From: Actinophytocola sp044466355
GTDB taxonomy: Bacteria > Actinomycetota > Actinomycetes > Mycobacteriales > Pseudonocardiaceae
Length of the DNA stretch: 64,000 nucleotides
Assembly: GCF_044466355.1 (NCBI RefSeq)
Contig: NZ_JBITMQ010000002.1
Coordinates: 806,001 to 870,000, forward strand
Direction of reading: 5' to 3'
Part shown: positions 46,745 through 54,244 of the stretch, piece by piece
Layout of the letters: each line of letters starts with the position of its first letter
Numbering within the stretch: position 1 is the first letter of the stretch
Made by a program: the position numbers and the translations under genes
The notes under the pieces: model-generated
What the model saw: only the letters and a program-made list of their open reading frames with translations
The model's database searches: none
Told to the model about the DNA's origin: nothing

Positions 46745-47426
46745 GAGCCGCTCGTTCGATGGCGTCCAACATGGACCACAGCACGTCGCACTTGAACGAC
46801 AGCGCGGCGACCGCGGCGTCCTGCTGCTCGCCGGTGACGCAGTGGCGCACCACGATGTCCAACGTGGACTTGCCCTCGCCGGAGACCGCCTCGATGCGGT
46901 TCGTGAAGTACGCGAGGTCGGCGCGGGAGATCCACTCGTAGCGCGCCAGCATGTCCGCGACACGGCGCTGCATGAGGTGCCCGGAGAACATCTCGGTGAG
47001 CCCCGACGCCACGGCCTCGAGCCACGGCCGGGTGCGCGCGAAGGTCACGTACGCGTCGACGGCGAAGCGGACGCCGGGCACGACGTGGCGCTCGTCCAGC
47101 ACCTCCGCACGCGTGAGCCCCACGGCCTCGCACAGCCGCAGCCAGCGCTCGCGACCGCTGTCGAGATCGTCATCGGAGTGGCCGTCGTGGTAGACGATCC
47201 GGTCGAGCCACGCGCGGCGGATCTCGGGTAACGGGCAGTTGGCGATGATCGCCGCGTCCTTCTGGGGCAGCACGCACTGGTAGTACCAGCGGTTCGCGGC
47301 CCAGGCCCGCAGCTCGTCGCGGGACAGCTCACCCGCGTGCATGCGCTGGTGGAACGGGTGCGTACCCCAGTAGCGACCGGAAAGGGCGCGGAGCTCGGCG
47401 ACGAACTCCTCGGCGGAGCGGATCAC
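46734..47426 (-). CDS. pqqC: PqqC, pyrroloquinoline-quinone synthase
   Basis: Cofactor-free oxidase that performs the last ring closure and eight-electron oxidation. 230 residues from GTG 47426, with GGAAGG seven bases upstream; an enormous open frame further upstream is a GC artefact. FHQRMHAGELSRDELRAWAANRWYYQCVLPQKDAAIIANC, HDGHSDDDLDSGRERWLRL and the helical C-terminus ending in AIERAARET match the family, with conserved His, Tyr and Arg active-site residues. Follows pqqA across a strong hairpin. Confidence 0.95.
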   Translation of the reverse strand: MIRSAEEFVAELRALSGRYWGTHPFHQRMHAGELSRDELRAWAANRWYYQCVLPQKDAAIIANCPLPEIRRAWLDRIVYHDGHSDDDLDSGRERWLRLCEAVGLTRAEVLDERHVVPGVRFAVDAYVTFARTRPWLEAVASGLTEMFSGHLMQRRVADMLARYEWISRADLAYFTNRIEAVSGEGKSTLDIVVRHCVTGEQQDAAVAALSFKCDVLWSMLDAIERAARET

Positions 47427-47449
47427 AGGGACACCTTCCGAGAGAACTG

Positions 47450-47489
47450 CCCGGCGCGGACGCTTCCGACGAGAAGCAGCCGCGCCGGG
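47450..47489 (-). terminator. Strong hairpin between pqqA and pqqC, likely attenuator
   Basis: A perfect 10-bp stem (CCCGGCGCGG with CCGCGCCGGG) is continued inside by GCTTC/GAAGC around a 6-nt loop. It starts 22 bp after the pqqA stop. A partial terminator or RNA-stabilising stem here would give more pqqA than pqqCDEB mRNA, as reported for other pqq operons. Confidence 0.6.
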
Positions 47490-47511
47490 GAAACCCAGAT
47501 CAACCGCGTGG

Positions 47512-47610
47512 TCAGTCCTCCATACGCGCCGCGTAGGCGGTGACCTCCATCGGCGTCTCGTACTCGACGAAGTCCGGAGTGGTCCAGACCTCCAACTCGA
47601 TGGCGTCCAT
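47512..47610 (-). CDS. pqqA: PqqA precursor peptide
   Basis: 32 residues, starting MDAIELEVWTTPDF. The C-terminal half holds MEVTAY, where the Glu and Tyr, three residues apart, are the two side chains joined by PqqE to become PQQ; the surrounding W-T-x-P, E and E-V-T-x-Y pattern is the PqqA consensus. ATG 47610 is preceded by GGAGG. It is too short for standard gene calling. First gene of pqqA-C-D-E-B. Confidence 0.93.
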   Translation of the reverse strand: MDAIELEVWTTPDFVEYETPMEVTAYAARMED

Positions 47611-47649
47611 ACGTCCTCCACGTGCCGTGCGAACAATCCGGGCGTCCCC

Positions 47650-47676
47650 AGCGTAACCGGATGTGACAGATGCCAA
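47650..47676 (-). promoter_or_regulatory. Possible pqqA promoter
   Basis: TTGGCA (47671-47676) and TACGCT (47650-47655) with a 15-bp spacer lie 40 bp upstream of pqqA in the divergent pqqA/nadR region. The spacing is slightly short and the -10 weak; a suggestion only. Confidence 0.3.
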
Positions 47677-47753
47677 TACCGCAAGGCAAGCGGTTTCCGC
47701 TGGTTCCCGACGGTGCCGCGACCGGGCCACGACCGGTACGGCACGATTGCCGC

Positions 47754-48836
47754 ATGTTCGCGCACGCGCTGGTCCTCGGCAAGTTCTACCCGCCGCACGC
47801 CGGTCACCACCGGCTGGTCAGGGCCGCAGCGGCCGCCGCGGCGCGCACGACGGTCGCCGTGCTCGCCGCCTCCGTCGAGTCGATCCCGCTCGCCGACCGG
47901 GTGCGCTGGCTCGCCGAGGAGCACGCCGCCGACGCCGGGGTCGCGATCGTCGGCGACGTCGACGATCACCCGATCGATTTCCACGACGACGCCGTGTGGG
48001 AGCTGCACGTCGGCATCGTCAAGGCGGTACTCGCCCGTCGCGCGATGCGGGACGGCGACCCCGCGGCCGCGCCCGTCGACGCCGTGTTCTCGAGCGAGGA
48101 CTACGGCGCCGAGCTCGCGGGCAGGCTCGGCGCCAAGCACGTGTCGCTCGACCCGGACCGCACGGTCGTGCCCGTGTCCGGCACGGCGGTCAGGGCCGAC
48201 ACGCCGGGCCACTGGGACCAGCTCGCGCCCGCCACCCGGGCCGGACTGTGCGCGCGGGTGGTCGTGGTCGGCGCCGAGTCGACCGGCACCACCACGCTCA
48301 GCAGGGCGCTCGCCGACCACTACCGCGCCGAATGGGTCGCCGAGGAGGGCCGCAGGCACACCGAGGACAAGTTCGTCGCCGCCACCGCGCTCGCCGGCGG
48401 CGTGCCGCCCAGGCTGGACGACCTGGTGTGGACCGTCGGCGACTTCGTGGACGTGGCGCGGCGGCAGGCCGAGGAGGAGGACGCGGCGGCCAGGCGCGGC
48501 GGCCCGCTGCTCGTGTGCGACAACGACGCGTGGGCCGCGACCGTGTGGTGCGAACGGTACCTCGGCGCGAGCCACCCGGACGTCGCGACCGCGCGGAGAC
48601 CCGCGCTGTACCTGCTCACCGACCACGTCGGCGTGCCGTTCGAGCAGGACGGCTGGCGCGACGGCGAGCACCGGCGGGAGTGGATGACGGGGCGGTTCGA
48701 GGAGTTGCTCGCCGCGCGGGGCGTGCCGTGGCGCAAGGTCACCGGCACCCACGACGAACGGCTGCGGCAGGCCGTCGCCGCGTGTGACGACCTGCGCGCG
48801 CGGCACTTCCGGTTCAACGACCCGCTGACCGCCTGA
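47754..48836 (+). CDS. nadR: NadR-like NMN adenylyltransferase / nicotinamide riboside kinase
   Basis: 360 residues, two catalytic domains. N-terminal NMN adenylyltransferase: GKFYPPHAGHH (residues 9-19) and PVSGTAVRAD (near 140-149). C-terminal ribosylnicotinamide kinase: P-loop GAESTGTTT (173-181), EEGRRHTEDKF and CDNDAWAATVW. The helix-turn-helix repressor domain of enterobacterial NadR is absent. With PnuC it would turn imported nicotinamide riboside into NAD. ATG 47754 has no Shine-Dalgarno and may be leaderless; divergent from pqqA. Confidence 0.92.
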   Translation: MFAHALVLGKFYPPHAGHHRLVRAAAAAAARTTVAVLAASVESIPLADRVRWLAEEHAADAGVAIVGDVDDHPIDFHDDAVWELHVGIVKAVLARRAMRDGDPAAAPVDAVFSSEDYGAELAGRLGAKHVSLDPDRTVVPVSGTAVRADTPGHWDQLAPATRAGLCARVVVVGAESTGTTTLSRALADHYRAEWVAEEGRRHTEDKFVAATALAGGVPPRLDDLVWTVGDFVDVARRQAEEEDAAARRGGPLLVCDNDAWAATVWCERYLGASHPDVATARRPALYLLTDHVGVPFEQDGWRDGEHRREWMTGRFEELLAARGVPWRKVTGTHDERLRQAVAACDDLRARHFRFNDPLTA

Positions 48837-48848
48837 GAGACTGCGCGG

Positions 48849-50324
48849 GTGTACGAGGGCGAGACCGAACCGATCCCCCGGATCACGGCGCGCGGGCGCC
48901 GAGACGAACCGGACGACGAGCACGAGCCTGCCGGGCATGGTCACGGGCACGGCCACGGTCACACCCCGCCACCACCCGCGTCCCGCCGCGTGCGCACGAT
49001 CATCGCGGCCCTGTTGGTCCCCTTCGCGCTCGCCGCGGTCGTCGGGGTCGTCCTGCTGTACCCGTTCGGCCCGGCGCCGGACACCAACGGTGGCGGCGGC
49101 ACGCCCGTGAAGGGCGTCGTCACGGCCACGGCCACCGGCGCCTGCAACGGCGAGGTGCAGGTCGGCGCGCCCGACGACGGGCCGAAGTGCGTCGTCGTGG
49201 ACGTCCGCATGACCGACGGGCCCGCGCCGGACCAGCAGATCCGCACGATCGTCCCGCTCGAACCGACCACACCGAGGTTCGCCGCCGACGACGAGGTCGT
49301 CCTGTCCTACGGCGGCGGCGACCCGACCAACGGCCAGTCCTACCAGCTGGTCGACTTCCAGCGCGGTGTTCCGCTCGCGCTGCTGGCGGCGTTGTTCGCG
49401 GTCGCCGTCCTGGTGCTCGGCCGCTGGCAGGGCCTCAAGGCGCTCGGCGCGCTCGTCATCAGCTTCCTCGTGCTCGTGTTCTTCGTGCTCCCCGCGATCA
49501 CCGGCGGGGAGAGCCCGCTGCTGGTGGCGATCGTCGGCGCGGGCGTGATCATGTTCGCGGTCCTGTACCTGACGCACGGGCTGTCCGCGCGGACGTCGAC
49601 GGCCGTGCTCGGCACCATGGTCAGCCTCACGCTGATCGGTGTGCTCGGCGCGCTGTGGGCCGCGTTCGCGAAGCTCACCGGCATCGACGAGGACACCTCG
49701 ACGCTGATCGCGGTGCTGAACCAGCCGATCGACACGCGGGGGCTGTTGCTCGCGGGCGTCGTGATCGGCGCGCTCGGCGTGCTCGACGACGTGACGGTGA
49801 CGCAGACCAGCGCCGTGTGGGAGCTGCGGGCGGCGAACCCGTCGCTGTCGCGGCGGCAGCTGTACGCCTCGGCGCTGCGGATCGGCCGCGACCACGTGGC
49901 GTCGGCGGTGAACACGCTGGTCATGGCGTACGCGGGCGCCGCGCTGCCGCTGCTGCTCTACTCGTCGGTGTCCGGGGTGGGCATCGGCACGATCGTCTCG
50001 TCGCAGTCGATCGCGCAGGAGATCGTGCGGACGCTAGTCGGCAGCATCGGCATCGTCGCGGCCGTGCCCGCGACCACCGCGCTCGCGGCGGCCGTGGCCG
50101 TGCAGGAGCCACCGGCCCGGGAACCGGAGCGGCCGAAGACACCGGCACCGGACGACCGGGAGCGGACCGGCGAGCGGCGACCCGAGAAGCGGCCCGCCCA
50201 GGCTGGTGCGAGGCGGGAACCGGCGGCACCGGGACGACGCGTGCCCGACGGCGGACGGCGGCGGGCCGCGCCGGGGCCGGTCAGTCGAGGCTCGCGACGA
50301 ACCGGGTCACCGCCTCCGGCGTGA
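48849..50324 (+). CDS. YibE/F-like multi-helix membrane protein with His-rich N-terminus
   Basis: 491 residues. Cytoplasmic N-terminus with HGHGHGHGH (about residues 30-38), one helix (50-70), an extracytoplasmic domain of about 100 residues, then about seven helices of the YibE/F family (ALFAVAVLVLGRWQGLKALGALVISFLVLVFFVLPAI, GVLDDVTVTQTSAVWELRAANPS, GRDHVASAVNTLVMAYAGAALPLLL). The tail is a 75-residue Arg/Pro/Glu-rich extension. YibE/F function is unknown; a metal link is suggested only by the His tract. GTG 48849 starts 12 bp after nadR. Confidence 0.85.
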   Translation: MYEGETEPIPRITARGRRDEPDDEHEPAGHGHGHGHGHTPPPPASRRVRTIIAALLVPFALAAVVGVVLLYPFGPAPDTNGGGGTPVKGVVTATATGACNGEVQVGAPDDGPKCVVVDVRMTDGPAPDQQIRTIVPLEPTTPRFAADDEVVLSYGGGDPTNGQSYQLVDFQRGVPLALLAALFAVAVLVLGRWQGLKALGALVISFLVLVFFVLPAITGGESPLLVAIVGAGVIMFAVLYLTHGLSARTSTAVLGTMVSLTLIGVLGALWAAFAKLTGIDEDTSTLIAVLNQPIDTRGLLLAGVVIGALGVLDDVTVTQTSAVWELRAANPSLSRRQLYASALRIGRDHVASAVNTLVMAYAGAALPLLLYSSVSGVGIGTIVSSQSIAQEIVRTLVGSIGIVAAVPATTALAAAVAVQEPPAREPERPKTPAPDDRERTGERRPEKRPAQAGARREPAAPGRRVPDGGRRRAAPGPVSRGSRRTGSPPPA

Positions 50325-50916
50325 GCCGCTGGGCGAGCTTGCCCGTCGGTGCGAGCGCGGCGAGCTGGTACAGCGGGCGGTCGGCGGCCACGTCACCCTT
50401 GGCCTCCGCCCGCAGCTGTGCCACGAGGAGCTGGGAGAACACCAGCCCGGACGTGTTCTCGCTGCGGGCCAGCACGTCGGCGAGCCCGCGCAGCACGAGG
50501 ATGCCCAGTTCGCGTCCGCCGGCGCCGGAGTAGACCGCCAGCGCCAGGTTGATCGACTTGCGGCCGCCCGTGAACAGCAGGCCGACGGTCCGCGTGCCGC
50601 GGATGTCGGTCACCATCAGCTCGATCTTGTCCACGCGCACCAGGTCGACCGACTTGCGGCCGAGTGCCTTCGACACCACCAGGTCGCCCTCGAGCGTGAG
50701 CTTGCGCCTGCCGGACACCCAGGCGAGGAACGTGAGCAGCACGATCACGACCGCGGCCGTGACCAACGCCGGGGTCTGGCCCGCGAACAGGGCCACGATC
50801 CCGCCGATCGCCGCGCCGAACACGAGCGCGACGCCGAACGACACGCAGCCGCGCCGCCGGGCACTGGACACCTCGGCGAGGTCGAGCGGGATGGGCCCGC
50901 TGATGCCGTCCACCAC
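50281..50916 (-). CDS. Membrane protein of unknown function
   Basis: 211 residues from GTG 50916 (a second GTG follows immediately). Two hydrophobic helices (about residues 26-46 and 49-68: FGVALVFGAAIGGIVALFAG, ALVTAAVVIVLLTFLAWVSG) and then a soluble domain of strands (RKLTLEGDLVVSKALGRKSVDLVRVDKIELMVTDIRG) and helices. It lies directly after the hydrolase gene on the same strand (GTG two bases after TGA). Convergent with YibE/F, overlapping by 44 bp. No family recognised. Confidence 0.65.
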   Translation of the reverse strand: MVDGISGPIPLDLAEVSSARRRGCVSFGVALVFGAAIGGIVALFAGQTPALVTAAVVIVLLTFLAWVSGRRKLTLEGDLVVSKALGRKSVDLVRVDKIELMVTDIRGTRTVGLLFTGGRKSINLALAVYSGAGGRELGILVLRGLADVLARSENTSGLVFSQLLVAQLRAEAKGDVAADRPLYQLAALAPTGKLAQRLTPEAVTRFVASLD

Positions 50917-50917
50917 G

Positions 50918-51613
50918 TCAGATGCCCCGCGTCGGACCGGCGGCGGTGGGGTCCAGCTCCAGCAGGAACGGGTTGCTCGCGCGTTCGCGGCCGATGGTCG
51001 TGCTGCCGCCGTGGCCGGGCAGCACCACCGTGTCGTCGGCGAGCGGGAGGATCTTCGTGCGCAGCGTCTCCGTCATCGTGCGCATGTCGCCGCCCGGCAG
51101 GTCGGTGCGGCCGATCGAGCCCGCGAACAACGTGTCGCCCGCGAACATCACGCGTCCGCCCTCGTCCAGCGCGGTGTGGAACACCACCGAACCCCGGGTG
51201 TGGCCGGGAGTGTGGTCGACGGTGAGCCGCAGACCGGCGAGGTCCAGCTCGGCGCCGTCGGTCAGTTCCCGCACCTCGGCGGGCTCACGCATCTCCAGCT
51301 TGCCGCCGAAGAACGCGGAGCCCTGCGTGGACAGGCCCTTCATGGGGTCGCTGAGCATCCCGCGGTCCTCGGGGTGGATCCACGCGGCGATGTCGTTGCC
51401 GTCGCAGATCGGCGTCACCGAGAAGACGTGGTCGAAGTGGCCGTGCGTGCACAGCGCCGCGACCGGCGAGAGCCGGTACTCGCGCAGCGCCTCGGCGACC
51501 GGTTCGACGGCGTCCTGCCCCGGGTCGACGATCACGCACGGCTCGCCCTCACCCGCCGCGACGAGATAACAGTTGGCCTGGAACGCACCCGTGGGAAATC
51601 CGACAACCAGCAC
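50918..51613 (-). CDS. Glyoxalase II-like metallo-hydrolase (Rv2581c-like)
   Basis: 231 residues. Metallo-beta-lactamase fold with HxHxDH as CTHGHFDHV, further ligands in VDHTPGHTRGSVVF, FAGDTLFAGSIGRTDLPGGD and LPGHGGSTTIGRE. This is the hydroxyacylglutathione hydrolase/glyoxalase II-like group; in actinobacteria the thiol would be mycothiol or another carrier rather than glutathione, which is an inference. The neighbouring ppiB-relA-apt block supports orthology with Rv2581c. Confidence 0.9.
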   Translation of the reverse strand: MLVVGFPTGAFQANCYLVAAGEGEPCVIVDPGQDAVEPVAEALREYRLSPVAALCTHGHFDHVFSVTPICDGNDIAAWIHPEDRGMLSDPMKGLSTQGSAFFGGKLEMREPAEVRELTDGAELDLAGLRLTVDHTPGHTRGSVVFHTALDEGGRVMFAGDTLFAGSIGRTDLPGGDMRTMTETLRTKILPLADDTVVLPGHGGSTTIGRERASNPFLLELDPTAAGPTRGI

Positions 51614-51635
51614 GGGCCGAACCTACAGGAGGTGT

Positions 51636-52397
51636 TCAGACTGACCTGAGGCGACGGAAACGGGCCCACGTAGCCATTCGCTTGGTCGCCTGGCTCGGTG
51701 ACTCGGCGGTGGCGCTCACGTCCATGTTCGCCACGCAGATCCGGTCCCGGCCGTGGCGCTTGGCCGCGCGCAGCGACACGTCGGCGTCCAGCATCAGGTC
51801 CTCGAGGTCCAGCTCGACCAGGTCGCCGATGCCGTAGGTCGCGACGCCGATCGACGCGGTCTGGCCCTCGATGGTGGTGGTCAGCTCGCGCGTCACCTTG
51901 GCGGTGACCGACATGCCGTTGATGCCCGCGCGGATGTGCTCGGCGACCGCCAGCGCGGCCTCCAGCTCCGAGGCGGGCAGCAACACCAGGAACTCGTCGC
52001 CTGCCGAGCCGCCGTAGCGGCAGGCCAGGTCGCCGTCGCGGGTGCACTCGCGGATGACGTCGGCGACCCCGCGCAGCACCGCGTCCCCGGCGAGGTGCCC
52101 GTAGCTGTCGTTGACGTCCTTGAAGCGGTCCAGGTCGATCATGATCAGCGCGACCGACTCGCCGCGGACCCTGGACTGCGCAACCGTCTCGGCCGCGACC
52201 TCGTCCCAGTGCCAGCGCTCGATCAGGCCGGTCGGCGGGTCGGTCATCAGCTGGCCGCACGAGTCGCAGCGACGCCGTGCCGCCGGCACGGACTGCAGCG
52301 GCCGCTCCCCCGACCTCGGCGCCACGATCTCCGGATGCTGGTGCTCGGCGTGTGCCGCGTCCGCTCCCTCGCCGGCTCCCGCCCTTGCCGTGTGCAT
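51636..52397 (-). CDS. GGDEF-domain protein, probable diguanylate cyclase
   Basis: 253 residues. A Cys pair (CDSCGQL) lies near residue 45, then the GGDEF domain: DPPTGLIERWHWDEV, ALIMIDLDRFKDVNDSYGHLAGDAVLRGVADVI with the metal Asp, and YGGSAGDEFLVLLP. The signature is AGDEF with two extra residues before it (GGSAGDEF rather than GGDEF), so the loop is changed; AGDEF enzymes can still be active. No sensor or membrane domain. ATG 52397 has GGGGAG upstream. c-di-GMP from such enzymes would be the ligand of BldD, encoded at 6769. Confidence 0.85.
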   Translation of the reverse strand: MHTARAGAGEGADAAHAEHQHPEIVAPRSGERPLQSVPAARRRCDSCGQLMTDPPTGLIERWHWDEVAAETVAQSRVRGESVALIMIDLDRFKDVNDSYGHLAGDAVLRGVADVIRECTRDGDLACRYGGSAGDEFLVLLPASELEAALAVAEHIRAGINGMSVTAKVTRELTTTIEGQTASIGVATYGIGDLVELDLEDLMLDADVSLRAAKRHGRDRICVANMDVSATAESPSQATKRMATWARFRRLRSV

Positions 52398-52602
52398 GCT
52401 GTCTCCCCTGTCAGTCGCACCCGTGGATGAGGTGTCTGGCCGGGAATACCCCCGATCGACGCATCGTCAACACTCCTCACCGGCCGTTACCGCCAACTAT
52501 GGGGAGTCACGTGGCGGTTGCACAGTGTTGACGTGTTGAGCAATCCAGGAAACACCGAATGGGCGAGTCACGGTACGCGGTTGGCGATCACAACCAGTGA
52601 CA

Positions 52603-53163
52603 TCAAGTCCACTTTGTCCGGGGCGGGCGGTAGTCGACGAACCGTTCGAGCGCCTCGGTCACCTCCGTGGTGACGATGAGCATCCTCCGAAAGTCGTCCG
52701 CAAGGAAGCCCTCGGCGGACATGTTCTCCAGAAATCTCATCATCGGCTGCCAGTAGCCACCCACGTCCAGCAGCGCGATCGGCTTGCTGTGCAGGCCCAG
52801 CTGCGCCCACGTGAACACCTCGAACAGCTCCTCCAGCGTGCCCGCGCCGCCGGGCAGCGTGAGGTAGCCGTCGGCCAGCTCGGACATCGCCGCCTTGCGT
52901 TCGTGCAGGTCCGCGACGACCTTCAGGGTCGTGAGCCCGGCATGGGCGACCTCGCGGTCGACGAGGCTCCTCGGGATCACGCCGTGGGCCTTGCCACCCG
53001 CGGCGAGCACCGCGTCGGCGAGGACGCCCATGGTGCCCACGCTCGCGCCGCCGTAGACCAGCTCGATGCCCCGCTCGGCGAACACGCGGCCCACGTGCCG
53101 GGCCGCGTCCCGGTAGGCCTCGCCCTTGCCTGGTGATGATCCGCAGAAAACACACACGCGCAC
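52603..53163 (-). CDS. LOG-family phosphoribohydrolase (TIGR00730)
   Basis: 186 residues. Rossmann-like fold of the LOG/Rv1205 group: VCVFCGSSPGKGEAYRDAARHVG, LVYGGASVGTMGVLADAVLAAGG, KAAMSELADGYLTLPGGAGTLEELFEVFTWAQLG with the PGGxGTxxE and the MxxxxD nucleotide site. These hydrolyse nucleoside 5'-monophosphates such as AMP or cytokinin riboside monophosphate. The GTG start lies 80 bp from the divergent nucleoside hydrolase gene, a related activity. Confidence 0.92.
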   Translation of the reverse strand: MRVCVFCGSSPGKGEAYRDAARHVGRVFAERGIELVYGGASVGTMGVLADAVLAAGGKAHGVIPRSLVDREVAHAGLTTLKVVADLHERKAAMSELADGYLTLPGGAGTLEELFEVFTWAQLGLHSKPIALLDVGGYWQPMMRFLENMSAEGFLADDFRRMLIVTTEVTEALERFVDYRPPRTKWT

Positions 53164-53242
53164 GGCCAGACCCTACTTTGGGTACCGATCTTGGTCACCC
53201 GGTCTGGCTTTACCTCGGGGTCGTCTGGTTGAGTGCCACAGC

Positions 53243-54196
53243 GTGCGCATCATTCTCGACACCGATCCGGGGGTGGACGACGCCCTCGCGATCATGTATC
53301 TCGCGGCCCAGGAGGACGCGGAGATCGTCGCTGTGGGTAGCGTCCACGGGAACGTCGGTGCCCCATTGGCGGCACGGAACGCCCTGCGGGTGCTGGAGCT
53401 CGTAGGCATCGACGCGCCGGTCGCGGTCGGTGCCGCCCGGCCCCTCGCCCAACCGCTGCAGACCGCGGAGTTCGTGCACGGAGCGGACGGACTGGGAGGT
53501 CACGCGGGTGCGGAACCACGCGGGACCGTGGTGTCGGAGTCGGCGGCCGAACAGCTCGTGCGGCTGGCGCGTGCACATCCCGGCGAGCTGACGCTGCTCG
53601 CGCTGGGCCCGCTCACCAACATCGCGCTCGCGGTGCTCCTCGAACCTGACTTACCCACGTTGTTACGTTCCGTGGTGGTCATGGGTGGCGCGGTGACCGT
53701 GCCCGGGAACATCACGCCGTACGCGGACGCAAATTTCTTCCATGATCCGGAGGCCGCCGATCTGGTGCTCGGCGCGGGTTTCCCGGACATGACGCTCGTC
53801 GGTCTGGACGCCACCGAACAGGCCCGCGCCGGTTCGGACTGGCTGACCGCCGTCGGCACGCTGGACAATCCGCGCGCCAGGTTCGCCAATCTGCTGTTCG
53901 AGCACTACGCGGGTTTCTACTCGCAGATGTTCGGCGTGCACACGTGCACTCTGCACGATCCGTTGGCCGCCGCCCTGCTGCTGGAGCCGAAGCTCGCCAC
54001 GTACCGGGAAATGCCGCTCGCCATCGAGTTGACGGGCACCCACACGCGGGGGCAGGTCGTTTCCGACCAGCGGCTCATCGCCAGTGACGCCTACATCGCC
54101 ACCAAGGCCGGGGAGGGGCGGGCGCCGGTCAAGGTGGCGGAAACCGTTGACGTGCCGCGGTTCCTGGACCAGATGTTCGAGGCGTTGAAACGTTAG
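53243..54196 (+). CDS. Inosine/uridine-preferring nucleoside hydrolase family
   Basis: 317 residues. Calcium site DTDPGVDDALAI at residues 6-17, VGSVHGN, ALGPLTNIALAVL, VVMGGAVTVPGNITPYADANFFHDPEAADLVL and HDPLAAALLLEP are the conserved blocks including the second Asp ligand. It should release free base and ribose from nucleosides for salvage. GTG 53243 is the start by alignment of the calcium loop. Preceded by a TACTTTGGGTACC stretch that may hold divergent promoters. Confidence 0.94.
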   Translation: MRIILDTDPGVDDALAIMYLAAQEDAEIVAVGSVHGNVGAPLAARNALRVLELVGIDAPVAVGAARPLAQPLQTAEFVHGADGLGGHAGAEPRGTVVSESAAEQLVRLARAHPGELTLLALGPLTNIALAVLLEPDLPTLLRSVVVMGGAVTVPGNITPYADANFFHDPEAADLVLGAGFPDMTLVGLDATEQARAGSDWLTAVGTLDNPRARFANLLFEHYAGFYSQMFGVHTCTLHDPLAAALLLEPKLATYREMPLAIELTGTHTRGQVVSDQRLIASDAYIATKAGEGRAPVKVAETVDVPRFLDQMFEALKR

Positions 54197-54244
54197 TCAG
54201 ACCATCGCGACCGGTGCGCTGAAGGACTCCTCCAGCGCACCGCG

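Noticed and set aside
47512..47610. Mycofactocin precursor MftA rather than PqqA
   Set aside because: The peptide has E-V-T-x-Y and is followed by pqqC, D, E and B; the MftA C-terminal IDGxCGVY is absent.
46734..49895. A 1,053-codon minus-strand frame joining pqqC to the region under nadR and YibE/F
   Set aside because: Only the last 230 codons match PqqC and have a ribosome binding site; the rest is antisense to two well-supported genes.
53126..53242. Upstream extension of the nucleoside hydrolase
   Set aside because: The calcium-binding loop begins right after GTG 53243, as in the family; the earlier part overlaps the divergent LOG gene.
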